Source: Mesorhizobium carmichaelinearum
Lineage (GTDB): Bacteria; Pseudomonadota; Alphaproteobacteria; Rhizobiales; Rhizobiaceae
DNA length: 64,000 bases
Direction of reading: 5' to 3'
Assembly: GCF_900199455.1 (NCBI RefSeq)
Contig: NZ_FZQR01000011.1
Span: forward strand, 186,001 to 250,000
Part shown: positions 17,030 through 25,680 of the stretch, in pieces
Layout of the letters: each line of letters opens with the position of its first letter
How positions within the stretch are numbered: position 1 is the stretch's first letter
Translations under genes and position numbers: made by a program
Notes under the pieces: generated by a model
What the model was told of the DNA's origin: nothing
Seen by the model: the letters and a program-made list of their open reading frames with translations, nothing else
The model's database searches: none

Positions 17030-18091
17030 ATGAACAGAGCTGTCATGCCCGCTGATCACCCCTTGCCTGAAACCGCCGCTCCGGCGGAGGGCGCCTTGCC
17101 GGTCGCGCAGGCCGGGTCTCTCCCGCCCGGCACGCACGACCGGCGGGCGCTTCTGATGCGCCTGCTCGGCACCTACGGAACCATCATCGTGCTGGCGCTG
17201 ATGCTGGCGATCTTCTCGGTGCTGCAACCAGGAACTTTCGCCACGATCGGTAATTTCCGCAACATCATCAACGACATGGCGATCGGCACCATCGTCGCGG
17301 CGGGCCTCACCGTGCCACTCGTGGCCGGCGATTTCGATCTCAGCATCGGCTATGTCGCGAGCTTCTGCGGGCTGCTCGCGGTCGGGCTATTGAGCAGCGG
17401 TCTGTCGATCCCGCTGGCCATCCTCCTCGTCATCGCGCTCGGCACGATCATCGGCGTTGTCAACGGCCTCGTCGTCTCCAAGATCGGCGTCAACGCCTTC
17501 ATCGCCACGCTCGGCACCGGCACCATCGTCGTCGGGCTGAACTACGCCTATTCCGGCGGCATTCCGTTGCAGCTCACCCAATCACGCGAATTCACCAGGA
17601 TCGCCATCGGCAGGATTGCCGGCGTGCCACATCTCGTCATCATCATGGCTGTCGTGCTGGCGCTCCTGTGGGTGATCCTCAACCGCACGGTGCAGGGCCA
17701 GCACATCAAGGCGATCGGAGTCAGTCCGGAATCGGCCCGCCGTGCCGGCGTCGCCGTCGACCGCAGCCGCATCGTCGCCTTCGCCATCGCCAGCACATGC
17801 GCGGCCATTGGCGGCGTGCTGATGGCCTCCAATCTGGGCTCGGGCCAGGTGACGGCCGGCGACAGTTTCATGCTGACCTCGTTTTCCGCCGCCTTCCTCG
17901 GTTCGGCGGCGCTGCGTGAAGGCCAGTTCCACATTCTCGGCACGCTGATCGGCGTGCTGACGGTCGCCGTCGGCAACAATGGCCTGGCCATGATCGGCGC
18001 GCCGATCTTCACCCAGTTCCTTTTCACCGGCACCTTGCTCGTCGTCGCCGTGGCGCTCGGCGGCATCGGCCGCCGCTTCGCGAGGGGCTAG
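17030..18091 (+). CDS. ABC transporter permease (RbsC/FrcC type)
   Basis: 353-residue inner-membrane permease with about ten helices, beginning after a Pro/Ala-rich cytoplasmic leader of roughly 40 residues. The family signatures VPLVAGDFDLSIGYVASFCG and the GVNAFIATLGTGTIVVG stretch identify the monosaccharide-type (CUT2) permeases. It lies 54 bp after the binding-protein gene and 3 bp before the ATPase gene, forming one operon. Confidence 0.92.
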   Translation: MNRAVMPADHPLPETAAPAEGALPVAQAGSLPPGTHDRRALLMRLLGTYGTIIVLALMLAIFSVLQPGTFATIGNFRNIINDMAIGTIVAAGLTVPLVAGDFDLSIGYVASFCGLLAVGLLSSGLSIPLAILLVIALGTIIGVVNGLVVSKIGVNAFIATLGTGTIVVGLNYAYSGGIPLQLTQSREFTRIAIGRIAGVPHLVIIMAVVLALLWVILNRTVQGQHIKAIGVSPESARRAGVAVDRSRIVAFAIASTCAAIGGVLMASNLGSGQVTAGDSFMLTSFSAAFLGSAALREGQFHILGTLIGVLTVAVGNNGLAMIGAPIFTQFLFTGTLLVVAVALGGIGRRFARG

Positions 18092-18094
18092 GCC

Positions 18095-18883
18095 ATGGCG
18101 CGGGACACACTGCTCAGCCTGCGCCGCATCTGCCGAAGCTTCGGCGGCATCCAGGCGCTCGACACGGTCTCGCTCGACATCGCCAGGGGCGACATTATCG
18201 GCCTGGTCGGCGACAATGGCGCCGGCAAGTCGACGCTGATCAAGATCCTGGCCGGCGCGCATGACCCGACTTCCGGCGAGGTCATCCTCGAAGGCCAGGC
18301 GCGAAAACTGGCGCCGCCGGCCGAGGCGCAGCGCCTCGGCATCGAGACGGTCTACCAGGACCTGTCGCTGATCGGCACTTTCACCGCGGCCGAGAATTTC
18401 TTCCTCGGGCGCGAGCTGGCGCATGGCCGCGGCCCGGCGCTGCTGCGCTGGATCCGCCGGAAGTCTATGGGCGACACCGCGATCAAGGGGCTCGACGAAT
18501 TGCATATCGACATTCCCGGCGTGCGCACAAAGACGGTCGAGCGCATGTCGGGCGGCCAGCGCCAGCTGGTGGCGATCGCACGCGGTGCCTTCTGGGGCCA
18601 TAAGCTCTTGCTGCTCGATGAACCGACGGCGGCACTCGGCGTGCGCGAATCGCGCGAGGTGCTCGAGCTGATCAAACGGCTGGGCGCCAAGGGACTGACC
18701 ATTGTCATGGTCACCCACAATCTTGATCACCTCTGGCAGGTCTGCAACCGGGTGGTGGTGATGCGCAGGGGCCGCAAGGCCGCCGATCTCTCAAGTTCCG
18801 CCACCAACATGGAAGAGGTCGTCGCCTATATAACCGGCGCCAAGGAGGCGATGACTGCCGCGGACATGGAGGCCGGCGCATGA
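18095..18883 (+). CDS. ABC transporter ATP-binding protein (FrcA type, single domain)
   Basis: 262 residues with one nucleotide-binding domain: Walker A GDNGAGKST (about 39-47), signature MSGGQRQLVAIARG and Walker B LLLLDEPTAALG. CUT2 importers of the RbsA kind have two fused ATPase domains; this single-domain form resembles FrcA, which acts as a homodimer. Its stop overlaps the start of the cyclase gene by 4 nt (ATGA), so transporter and enzyme are coupled in translation. Confidence 0.92.
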   Translation: MARDTLLSLRRICRSFGGIQALDTVSLDIARGDIIGLVGDNGAGKSTLIKILAGAHDPTSGEVILEGQARKLAPPAEAQRLGIETVYQDLSLIGTFTAAENFFLGRELAHGRGPALLRWIRRKSMGDTAIKGLDELHIDIPGVRTKTVERMSGGQRQLVAIARGAFWGHKLLLLDEPTAALGVRESREVLELIKRLGAKGLTIVMVTHNLDHLWQVCNRVVVMRRGRKAADLSSSATNMEEVVAYITGAKEAMTAADMEAGA

Positions 18884-19839
18884 GCGCGACCGACGCCATG
18901 ACGCTGCACCGGCTGCTCGCGGACGCACCCAACCGCTGGGGCCATTGGGGCGCCGACGACGAGATCGGCGCGCTCAACTATCTCACCGCCGAAGAGGTCA
19001 AGCGCGGACTGGCGACGGTGCGGGACGGTCGCACCTTCACGCTTGGCGTACCGATCGCCAGCCACGAAGGCGACGCGGTGTTCCCCGGCCGCTGGCCAGC
19101 CAAGCATTTCATGGTCGCCGACAAGGCCGGGTTCGAAAACGGCCATTGGCATCCCCTGCCCGGCGGGCTCGAATTCGCCGACGATTATGTCACCGGCTTC
19201 GCCCAGGCCGGCACACATTGCGACGCACTCGGCCATATGTGGTTCGACGACACGCTGTGGAACGGCTTTCCGGCGTCGAGCACCAATGGCGGCATGACCA
19301 AGGCCGGCATCATGCCGATCGCCGAGCGCGGCATTGTCGGACATGGCGTGCTCCTCGACATCGCGCGCTTTCGCGGCAAGCCGGTGCTCGATCGCGCCGA
19401 GACCTTCACCCACCACGATTTGATGGACTGCGCGCGGGCGCAAGGCGTCGAGATCCGGCCGCGCAGCATCCTGCTCGTCCGCACCGGCTGGGTCGGCGCG
19501 CTGGCTGCCGGGCAGCAATCGGTCGGGGACAATTATTGGGAGCCCGGCCTGACCTTCAGCATGGACCTCGTGCGCTGGTTCGACGCCATGCAGGTGCCTT
19601 GCCTGGTCACCGACACGCTGGCCAACGAAACCACCTACGATCCCGAAACCGGCCTGATGCTGGTGCTGCATGCGGCGCTGATGCGCAATCTCGGCGTCGT
19701 CTTCACCGAGATGGCCGCGCTCGACCGGCTCGCCGCCGATTGCGCGGCGGACCGGCGCTACGAAGGCTTTTACTGCGCCAGCCCCACCAAGGTGAGCAAG
19801 GGCACGGGCGGTTCGGCAAATCCGGTTTTCATCAAATAG
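18880..19839 (+). CDS. Cyclase-family metal hydrolase (kynurenine formamidase/isatin hydrolase-like)
   Basis: 319 residues. The metal-binding motif GTHCDALGH (111-119, H113, D115, H119) is that of the cyclase superfamily, whose known members hydrolyse N-formylkynurenine, isatin and other amides or lactams using Zn or Mn. The long N-terminal NRWGHWGADDEIGALNYLT block matches the subgroup often annotated only as cyclase family protein. It overlaps the ABC ATPase gene by 4 nt, which ties its substrate to the imported compound. Confidence 0.85.
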   Translation: MSATDAMTLHRLLADAPNRWGHWGADDEIGALNYLTAEEVKRGLATVRDGRTFTLGVPIASHEGDAVFPGRWPAKHFMVADKAGFENGHWHPLPGGLEFADDYVTGFAQAGTHCDALGHMWFDDTLWNGFPASSTNGGMTKAGIMPIAERGIVGHGVLLDIARFRGKPVLDRAETFTHHDLMDCARAQGVEIRPRSILLVRTGWVGALAAGQQSVGDNYWEPGLTFSMDLVRWFDAMQVPCLVTDTLANETTYDPETGLMLVLHAALMRNLGVVFTEMAALDRLAADCAADRRYEGFYCASPTKVSKGTGGSANPVFIK

Positions 19840-19844
19840 ACGGA

Positions 19845-21329
19845 ATGGCTTCCATGACTTCTGCGGACAACGAACTCTGTTTCCTGCCGGCTGCCGAACT
19901 GGCGCAACGCATCCGGCGCCGCGACCTGTCGCCGGTCGAGGTAACCGAGGCTTATATGCGCCGCATCGAAGCGCGAAACCCCGTCATCAACGCCTATACG
20001 CTGGTCCTCGGCGACGAAGCGATGGACGCAGCGCGCGTCGCCGAAAAGCAAGTGATGGCCGGTGTTCCGCTCGGCCCGCTGCATGGCGTTCCGGTCGGCA
20101 TCAAGGATCTTGACGATGTCGCCGACGTGCCGACATCGATGGCGTCGCGCGCCGTGAAAAACAGGGTGCCGCAAACCAGTGCCGCGGCTGTCGAGCGGCT
20201 GCTTGCCGCCGGCGCCATCGTGCTGGGCAAGACCAACACACCGGAGTTCGGCCACAAGGGTATCACCGACAATCCGCGTTTCGGACCGACCAGCACGCCG
20301 TTCGCGATCGGCTACAATTCCGGCGGCTCGTCGGGCGGCAGTGCCGCCGCGGTCGCGGACGGCATGGCGGCACTGGCGCAAGGCACCGATGGCGGCGGCT
20401 CGGTGCGCATCCCCGCCTCGTTCAGCGGCACTGTCGGCTTCAAGCCCTCCTTCGGCCGTATCCCTTCGGTGACGCGTCCCGACGGTTTCCTGTGGGCGCA
20501 TCCGCTTGTCCATATCGGGCCGCTGGCGCGCACTGTCGGCGACGCCGCGCTGATGACCAAGGTGATGGCCGGTCCGCACAGCCGCGACCCGCTCAGCCTG
20601 CCGGACGATGGTGTCGACTATGTCGGCGCGGCGACTGGACCGTTCCGGCCGCAGCGCGTCGCCTACAGCCCGCGCCTCGGCAATTTCCCGGTCGATCCTG
20701 AGGTCGCGACCGTGGTCGCCGACGCGGTCGAGGCCATGCGCGACAACGGTATTGCTGTCGACGAGATCGAAGTCGATTTCAGGGCCGACCACAAGGACCT
20801 CGCAGCACTTTGGGTGCGTACGATCTCGATCCACTACGCGGCAATCGCGGTCTACTGGAAGCAGGAAGGCATCGACCTGATGGGCGAGCATGCCGGCGTG
20901 CTCACCCCGCAATTCCTCACCATGCTGAAGGACGCCTACAAGGTGTCCGCCGTCGACCATGCGCTCGACGATCTCCTGCGCACCGGCGTGCATGACGGGC
21001 TCGAGGATGTGTTTGCGAGCCACGATCTGATCGTGTCGCCGACGCTTGCCATTCCGCCGGTGAAGAATGCCACCGACGGTAACACGATCGGACCGACCTC
21101 GATCAATGGCGAGGCGGTCGATCCGCTGATCGGCTGGTGCATGACCTACCCGATCAACTACACCGGCCATCCGGCAATCTCGGTTCCAGCCGGCCTGACC
21201 GCGCAGGGCCTGCCGGTCGGCCTGCAGATCATCGGGCGACGCCACGCCGACGAAAGCGTGCTCAACATGGCGGCGCGCTTCGAGCGCATCAGGCCATGGT
21301 TCCAGACTTATCCAGGGCTTGCTGGATAG
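19845..21329 (+). CDS. Amidase-signature family hydrolase
   Basis: 494 residues. The Ser-cisSer-Lys triad is visible: K87 in GVPVGIKDLDD, the Gly/Ser loop YNSGGSSGGSAAA (157-169), and nucleophile S186 in TDGGGSVRIPASF. It hydrolyses an amide bond; the substrate is unknown. The start is taken at ATG 19845, 5 nt after the cyclase stop; ATG 19854 is an alternative. The frame continues open far upstream (to 18945), but that part lies over the cyclase gene and is not protein-like. It is the last gene of the import/hydrolysis operon. Confidence 0.9.
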   Translation: MASMTSADNELCFLPAAELAQRIRRRDLSPVEVTEAYMRRIEARNPVINAYTLVLGDEAMDAARVAEKQVMAGVPLGPLHGVPVGIKDLDDVADVPTSMASRAVKNRVPQTSAAAVERLLAAGAIVLGKTNTPEFGHKGITDNPRFGPTSTPFAIGYNSGGSSGGSAAAVADGMAALAQGTDGGGSVRIPASFSGTVGFKPSFGRIPSVTRPDGFLWAHPLVHIGPLARTVGDAALMTKVMAGPHSRDPLSLPDDGVDYVGAATGPFRPQRVAYSPRLGNFPVDPEVATVVADAVEAMRDNGIAVDEIEVDFRADHKDLAALWVRTISIHYAAIAVYWKQEGIDLMGEHAGVLTPQFLTMLKDAYKVSAVDHALDDLLRTGVHDGLEDVFASHDLIVSPTLAIPPVKNATDGNTIGPTSINGEAVDPLIGWCMTYPINYTGHPAISVPAGLTAQGLPVGLQIIGRRHADESVLNMAARFERIRPWFQTYPGLAG

Positions 21330-21342
21330 AGCGGAGGACCTC

Positions 21343-22614
21343 CTAAATCGGCAGCTGCAGCAGCTCGGAAATCACCAGGCCGGCGGCACCGAGCAATGCG
21401 GCGCCATCGCCCGCATCGCCGGCGATGAATTCGATCGCGCCGCCCGGGCGCGAGGGTACCATGGCGCGGACATGATCGGCGATCGCGCCGAGCAGACGAT
21501 CGCCGCCGAGCACGACGTCGCCATGCAGGATGAAGATGTTGGGCGCCACCGTCTGCTGCAGATTAGCGATGCCGACCGCCACGTTGCGGGCATAGCGGTC
21601 GAGCAGCTTTTCAGCACCCGGCACGCGGCGATCGGCCATGTCGACAAGACGGGCCGAGTCGATCAGTTCGGGTTCGGGCAGGTCCGCATTGGTGGCCTCG
21701 CGCCGCAGCCAGCTCAGCGTGGCGATGGTGTCCCAGCAGCCGCGCCGGCCGCAGCGGCAGAGTTCGCCGTCGAGCTGCACGAAAGTGTGGCCGAGCTCGC
21801 CACCCGCCCCGGACGTGCCGCGATGGAGATGGCCATCGAAATAGAGCGCGCCGCCCAGCACTTCGCCGGTGTAGACGACCGCGAATTGTCTGACGCCACG
21901 GCCGGCGCCGAACCAGCGGTCACCGACCAGCAGGGCGCGCGGATGATGATCGAGCTTGACCGGCAGGCCGAAGCGCCGGCCGAGATCGTCGGCCAGCGGA
22001 TAGCGGTCGAGCGCCGGGGCCAGATTGACGGTGACGATCGAGCCGCGATCGGTGTCGACCATGCCGCCGACGGCGACCCCGATGCCAAAGGGCTTGCGCC
22101 GTGCCTTGGCAAGTGTGTCGCCGACACATTCGGCAATCGTCTCGATGATCGGTGCGACCTGCCCCCTGCCATCCGGCAGCGCCATCTTGCGTTCCGATTC
22201 GATCTTGCCGTCGAGCGTCGCCACGCAGGCGTGCACCGCGTCCGGCATCAAAAGCACGCCGCAGATGGGACGGGCTTTCGGCGAGAACCACAGCGGCCGC
22301 GCCGGCTTGCCACCACCGGGATTGGCGGGCATGGGATCGCTCTCGACCAGCACCTCGTCGTCGATCAGCGGCTGCACGATGCCTGAAATCGTCGTGCGGT
22401 TGACGCCAGCCATGCGCGCGAGTTCGGCGCGGCTGGTGGGGCCGAGATCAAACAGCGCCTGCAGCACGCGGCCGCGATTGGTCGAGCCGACCATGGAGGA
22501 CGAGAGCAGCGCCTTGCGCGGGCGCCCTGCCCTTTCCGTGCCGGCACCATCGCCGGGCGGCGCGAACGCTGCGTTGCGGGCGCCGTTCGGGCTGTCGTCG
22601 TCGGTAATATTCAT
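21343..22614 (-). CDS. ROK-family transcriptional regulator
   Basis: 423 residues. The N-terminal winged helix-turn-helix (LLSSSMVGSTNRGRVLQALF, SRAELARMAGVNRTTISGIV) is followed by a ROK sugar-kinase-like domain with GVAVGGMVDTDRG and the zinc-binding segment GELGHTFVQ...CRCGRRGCWD. ROK repressors usually respond to sugars. It is convergent with the ABC/cyclase/amidase operon, 13 bp from its end, and is the best candidate regulator of that operon. Confidence 0.9.
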   Translation of the reverse strand: MNITDDDSPNGARNAAFAPPGDGAGTERAGRPRKALLSSSMVGSTNRGRVLQALFDLGPTSRAELARMAGVNRTTISGIVQPLIDDEVLVESDPMPANPGGGKPARPLWFSPKARPICGVLLMPDAVHACVATLDGKIESERKMALPDGRGQVAPIIETIAECVGDTLAKARRKPFGIGVAVGGMVDTDRGSIVTVNLAPALDRYPLADDLGRRFGLPVKLDHHPRALLVGDRWFGAGRGVRQFAVVYTGEVLGGALYFDGHLHRGTSGAGGELGHTFVQLDGELCRCGRRGCWDTIATLSWLRREATNADLPEPELIDSARLVDMADRRVPGAEKLLDRYARNVAVGIANLQQTVAPNIFILHGDVVLGGDRLLGAIADHVRAMVPSRPGGAIEFIAGDAGDGAALLGAAGLVISELLQLPI

Positions 22615-22723
22615 CGCTGGGTTTTCGCGCCGCCACTCTCAAAAACCTTTCTAGCCCAGGAGTTTGCCGGTTTCGAGAACTTTGTGCGAGACGGCAACAA
22701 ACTGGACCGTGCAGGCTCCGCCC

Positions 22724-23142
22724 TCAGGGCGTATCGGCAGAATCGTCCGGAGCTTGCTGAAAACCCTGATGGGCGGGAAGCGACCGCAGCCGGTCGAGCC
22801 ATTTCATCCGCGAGCCAATGAAGACTTGCGCGTCTGGTTGGTATTCGCCCGGATCGGTCATCGTCGCGGCGTGGACGTGAACCTCCGAAGGCCATCTCCC
22901 AGAGCGGAAATAGAGCCTTGTGCCGCAAGTCGGGCAAAATCCGCGGAACGTCCCGGGGCTGCTCTCATAGTGCACGATATCACCGGTCCAGTTCACGTGC
23001 TCCCGCCTCATCCCAAGGAAGGCCGTCAGGGGGAGGACGTGGCGCGCCGGCAGTCAACGCAGTGACAGACCAGATTGCGCGTGGTGTCTCCGGAGTAGGT
23101 CCAGCCAACCGCCCCGCACATACAGTTTCCCGTAAGGACCAT
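22724..23142 (-). pseudogene. GFA/CENP-V family protein gene with a one-base frameshift
   Basis: Read from ATG 23142, the first part gives MVLTGNCMCGAVGWTYSG and VCHCVDCRRATSSP, with the CxCG and CxxC zinc motifs of glutathione-dependent formaldehyde-activating (GFA) domains, then hits TGA. In the next frame the domain resumes immediately as LTAFLGMRREHVNWTGD, FCPTCGTRLYF and so on to the stop at 22724. One base added to the run of five C (five G on the + strand, 23029-23033) would restore a 139-residue protein. This is either a true frameshift, phase-variable homopolymer slippage, or a sequencing error. The GFA fold binds zinc; the enzymatic role of this subgroup is unclear. Confidence 0.8.
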
Positions 23143-23196
23143 CGCATCCTCCCCTCGCCATGCGCCCAACCCGCCCAAATTCACTCGTGCGACGCG

Positions 23197-23238
23197 TGAA
23201 GCGCGTCGCGTCGAAAGAGATTTATGCGACGCGCTTCA
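23197..23238. repeat. 13-bp inverted repeat (REP-like hairpin)
   Basis: TGAAGCGCGTCGC (23197-23209) and GCGACGCGCTTCA (23226-23238) are perfect reverse complements with a 16-nt loop. A third copy of the core, GCGACGCG, sits at 23189-23196 and can pair with CGCGTCGC. It lies between two minus-strand genes and looks like a dispersed palindromic element, or an alternative-pairing terminator, rather than coding DNA. Confidence 0.7.
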
Positions 23239-23272
23239 GGGCGGCATGCATAAAATGCGCTGAGCCAGCCGC

Positions 23273-23656
23273 TCAGGCGCGTTTATTTGCGACCTTGGCG
23301 GATTTCGATTTTGCTGGAAGCGTACCGACAAAGGCCAGCGCGAGATCGAGCCAGCCGCGAAGGTCGGCATCGGTCGCGGTGCCTTCCGGCGCGACACGGA
23401 CGTAGCCTTCCATCGAACGCCCACCCATCTCCATCGGTCGCGCATGGGGACGCAGGGCCGCCTCCGCATGCGCGGCCTTGCCGACGCGGACCAGCAGCCC
23501 GCGTTTCGAGGTTCCGATCAGCATGTTGCCGTTGAGCATGAAGCAGGTGCCGCCGAACATCTTCTGTTCGGTGAAGGCGCGCTCACCAAGGGCGGCGCGC
23601 AGACGCTCGACCATGGGATCGGAGGCCGCACTGGTTTTGATGACTGACTTTGCCAT
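23273..23656 (-). CDS. TfoX/Sxy N-terminal-domain protein
   Basis: 127-residue protein with the TfoX N-terminal fold: LRAALGERAFTEQKMFGGTC, FMLNGNMLIGTSKRGLLVRV and the terminal GYVRVAPEGTATDADLRGWL. Only the N-terminal domain is present, as in many alphaproteobacterial relatives not linked to competence. Function is unknown. The ATG at 23656 follows a GGAG site; the GTG at 23665 is an alternative. Confidence 0.85.
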   Translation of the reverse strand: MAKSVIKTSAASDPMVERLRAALGERAFTEQKMFGGTCFMLNGNMLIGTSKRGLLVRVGKAAHAEAALRPHARPMEMGGRSMEGYVRVAPEGTATDADLRGWLDLALAFVGTLPAKSKSAKVANKRA

Positions 23657-23785
23657 GCTCACCACTCCGCGATTGCGTGGTTACAGGCAAGCACGGAAGC
23701 AGGCGGCGGTTCAAGGTGGAGAGTGAGGTGCGAGCTGTCACGCTGGCCTTCGCCAATCGCCAACGTTGAAGACCAACGCGCTACC

Positions 23786-24382
23786 TCACGCCGGCACCGC
23801 CGGCTTCAGCTCCGGGAATTTTTCGTCGAAACGCGCCGCCCAGCGAGTCAACCGGCCACGGCCCTTTTCCCATTTGCCGGCGAAACGCAGCGCGAGATAG
23901 CCGAGGCAGGCACGCAACGCCATCTGACCGGCGGTGATCTTCTTCGGCAGCTTTGGCGGGTTGGCGTTGAGTAGGTCCAGTGCCGCGGTGATCTTCGCCC
24001 ATTGCCGGTCGAGCCAGGGCTGATAGACTATCTCCTCAGGCCGCGTGCGGCGCTCATAGACCATCGACAGCGCACAATCGCAGATGCCGTCTGCCAGCGC
24101 CTCCAGCACTTCTGCTTCCAGCCGCTTGTCGGGATTGCGCGGGAACAAGGCGTTCTTCGAAATCCGGTTGAGGTGCTGGGTAATGGCGCGGCTGTCGTGA
24201 ATCGACCGACCATCATCGAGCACCAGCACCGGGATTTTGCCGAGCGGATTGGCGCCGATCAGCTCGGCCGGTTTGTCCTCTGTCTTGACCGGCACCAGAT
24301 CCATCGCGATCCCGGCATAGGCCGCGGCCATCCTTACCTTCGAGCTGTAAGGAGAGGTGGAGGCGTAGAGCAGCTTCGGCAT
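23786..24382 (-). CDS. Glutathione S-transferase family protein
   Basis: 198 residues, starting MPKLLYASTSPYSSKVRMAA. A thioredoxin-fold N-terminal half ends in the glutathione-binding PVLVLDDGRSIHDSRAITQH (Asp-Ser pair typical of the G-site), and a helical C-terminal half follows. The catalytic Ser is probably in STSPYSSKV. The frame is open upstream to 24649 but is not protein-like there, so the ATG at 24382 is used. Substrate unknown. Confidence 0.85.
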   Translation of the reverse strand: MPKLLYASTSPYSSKVRMAAAYAGIAMDLVPVKTEDKPAELIGANPLGKIPVLVLDDGRSIHDSRAITQHLNRISKNALFPRNPDKRLEAEVLEALADGICDCALSMVYERRTRPEEIVYQPWLDRQWAKITAALDLLNANPPKLPKKITAGQMALRACLGYLALRFAGKWEKGRGRLTRWAARFDEKFPELKPAVPA

Positions 24383-24805
24383 GATCGGTTTCCTGTTTGC
24401 AGGCGTCCAGTGTTGACTGGACAGACGCTTGCGATCAACCGCCAGAGCGCAGAAAAACAGCAGCCAGAAACCGGTTGCGGTTTCCGCTCCAGACATCACG
24501 GACAAGCCGACAGACTGGTACGCTGGAAAATACGAGCGAGCGACAACCGCAGGCTGACGGGATTTCAAACCTGCATCCGTATCGCACCAACCCCAGGCAT
24601 TGCGCCGGGGCCTTCGCCAACCTAGGCAAGGAGACAATCCAAAGGGCAAGCGAGGCAGCCAGTCGCCGCCTCGCTTTGCTTGCCCCTCGGTCCCATCCCG
24701 ATGTTCAGCCCTCAGGGCTGAACCCGCCGCCGACTTGTTTTCGATCCAGTGCGTCAGAGCGTCCTTGCCGAGCCCCGAAGGACACGCGACGCCCCAACGA
24801 CCGGT
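24383..24805. other. 423-bp gap with palindromes
   Basis: No gene is supported. It holds a 9-bp-arm palindrome TTCAGCCCT-C-AGGGCTGAA (24704-24722) and an imperfect inverted repeat built on GGGCAAGCGAGGC and GCCTCGC...TTGCCC around 24650-24690. The palindromes lie 3' of the histone-like gene and could help end its transcript, although no T-run follows. Confidence 0.45.
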
Positions 24806-25246
24806 CTACTTCTTGGCCGGAGCCTTCGCCTTCGCAGGCGCTGCCTTGGCCTTCGGCGCGGCGGCTTTCTTCACCGCAGGCTTTGTCGCGGCCGCTGCTG
24901 CTTTGACAGCCGGCTTTGCCGCTGCCTTAGCGGCGGGCTTTGCCGCAGCCTTGGCAGGCGCTGCTTTCTTGGCCGCGGGTTTTGCCGCCGCCTTGGCTGC
25001 AGGCTTCTTCGCCGGTGCTGCCTTAGCGGCGGGCTTTGCCGCTGCCTTGGCGGGCGCTGCCTTCTTCACTGCGGGCTTCGCCACAGCCTTGGCCGCTGCC
25101 GGCTTCTTGGCCGGTGCTGCTTTCGCCGCTGCCTTCGCAGGCGCTGCTTTCTTCACTGCTGTTGCGGCCTTCGCCGCGACTGCTTTTGCGGGTGCTTTCT
25201 TTGCCGGTGCCTTGGATGCCGGCGCTTTAGATGACTGCTTAGCCAT
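24806..25246 (-). CDS. Ala/Lys/Pro-rich histone H1-like protein
   Basis: 146 residues composed almost entirely of Ala, Lys and Pro in repeats such as KKAAPAKAAAKPAAKAAPAK, after a short start MAKQSSKAPASKAPAKKAPA. This is the composition of bacterial histone-H1-like proteins, which bind DNA non-specifically through their lysines. It has no globular domain. The ATG at 25246 follows a GGGGCATGAC context; the longer frame to 25297 adds an unrelated leader. Repeat number probably varies between strains, as in similar proteins; that is inference from the repeated codons. Confidence 0.8.
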   Translation of the reverse strand: MAKQSSKAPASKAPAKKAPAKAVAAKAATAVKKAAPAKAAAKAAPAKKPAAAKAVAKPAVKKAAPAKAAAKPAAKAAPAKKPAAKAAAKPAAKKAAPAKAAAKPAAKAAAKPAVKAAAAATKPAVKKAAAPKAKAAPAKAKAPAKK

Positions 25247-25651
25247 GTCATGCCCCTTCACGTTATGCCGATGGCCGTGAATGACCCCGGCGCGCAATGC
25301 ATATCTGACTCGCGGCTCGCTAGCCAGCGAAGCAATGGTATGATTTTCTCAGCTTAAATTTTCGTTGAGATCGACACACGATCGCACTGATCATCGCAAA
25401 AATCCGCTGTTGATCTTCTGATACCGCCAGCAATTTCACACCGGCATTCTCGATGCGAAGCCATCATGACGCTGCGAAGATTAGCGAGTAGCTTCACGCA
25501 TGATCTTCGGCCGCGAATATCATGACCTGCCGCCTCATCGAGGCGATCATCTTTTGCAAGCGAACGACCCATGCGGATCACGAGCGCGATGCGACGACCA
25601 ATCTGATGATCACCTTGTCAAGCATGCTTCGGTCAACTGCTGACAAGTTGA
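25247..25651. other. Gap with a cluster of TGATCWTC-like words
   Basis: No convincing gene; a 75-codon open frame on the minus strand has no protein-like pattern. The tetramer GATC occurs eight times between about 25368 and 25612. Several copies share an octamer: TGATCATC (25388), TGATCTTC (25411 and 25501), CGATCATC (25544) and TGATCACC (25607). A role as a binding-site array is possible. Confidence 0.4.
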
Positions 25652-25680
25652 CAGAATACTCTGTGTAGCAGAGTATTCTG
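25652..25680. promoter_or_regulatory. 12-bp perfect inverted repeat, probable operator
   Basis: CAGAATACTCTG (25652-25663), 5-nt spacer TGTAG, then CAGAGTATTCTG (25669-25680): a perfect dyad ending 75 bp upstream of the winged-helix regulator start. With no T-run behind it, an operator for autoregulation is more likely than a terminator. Confidence 0.6.

Noticed and set aside
15785..17227. 480-codon minus-strand frame over the ABC transporter genes
   Set aside because: Shadow caused by codon bias; the plus strand encodes the binding protein and permease.
18945..19844. N-terminal 300-codon extension of the amidase frame
   Set aside because: It overlaps the cyclase gene in another frame and is Arg-rich and unlike any protein; the amidase domain begins after 19845.
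25354..25581. 75-codon minus-strand frame in the GATC-rich gap
   Set aside because: No ribosome site, no domain, and a composition that follows the repeated GATC words.
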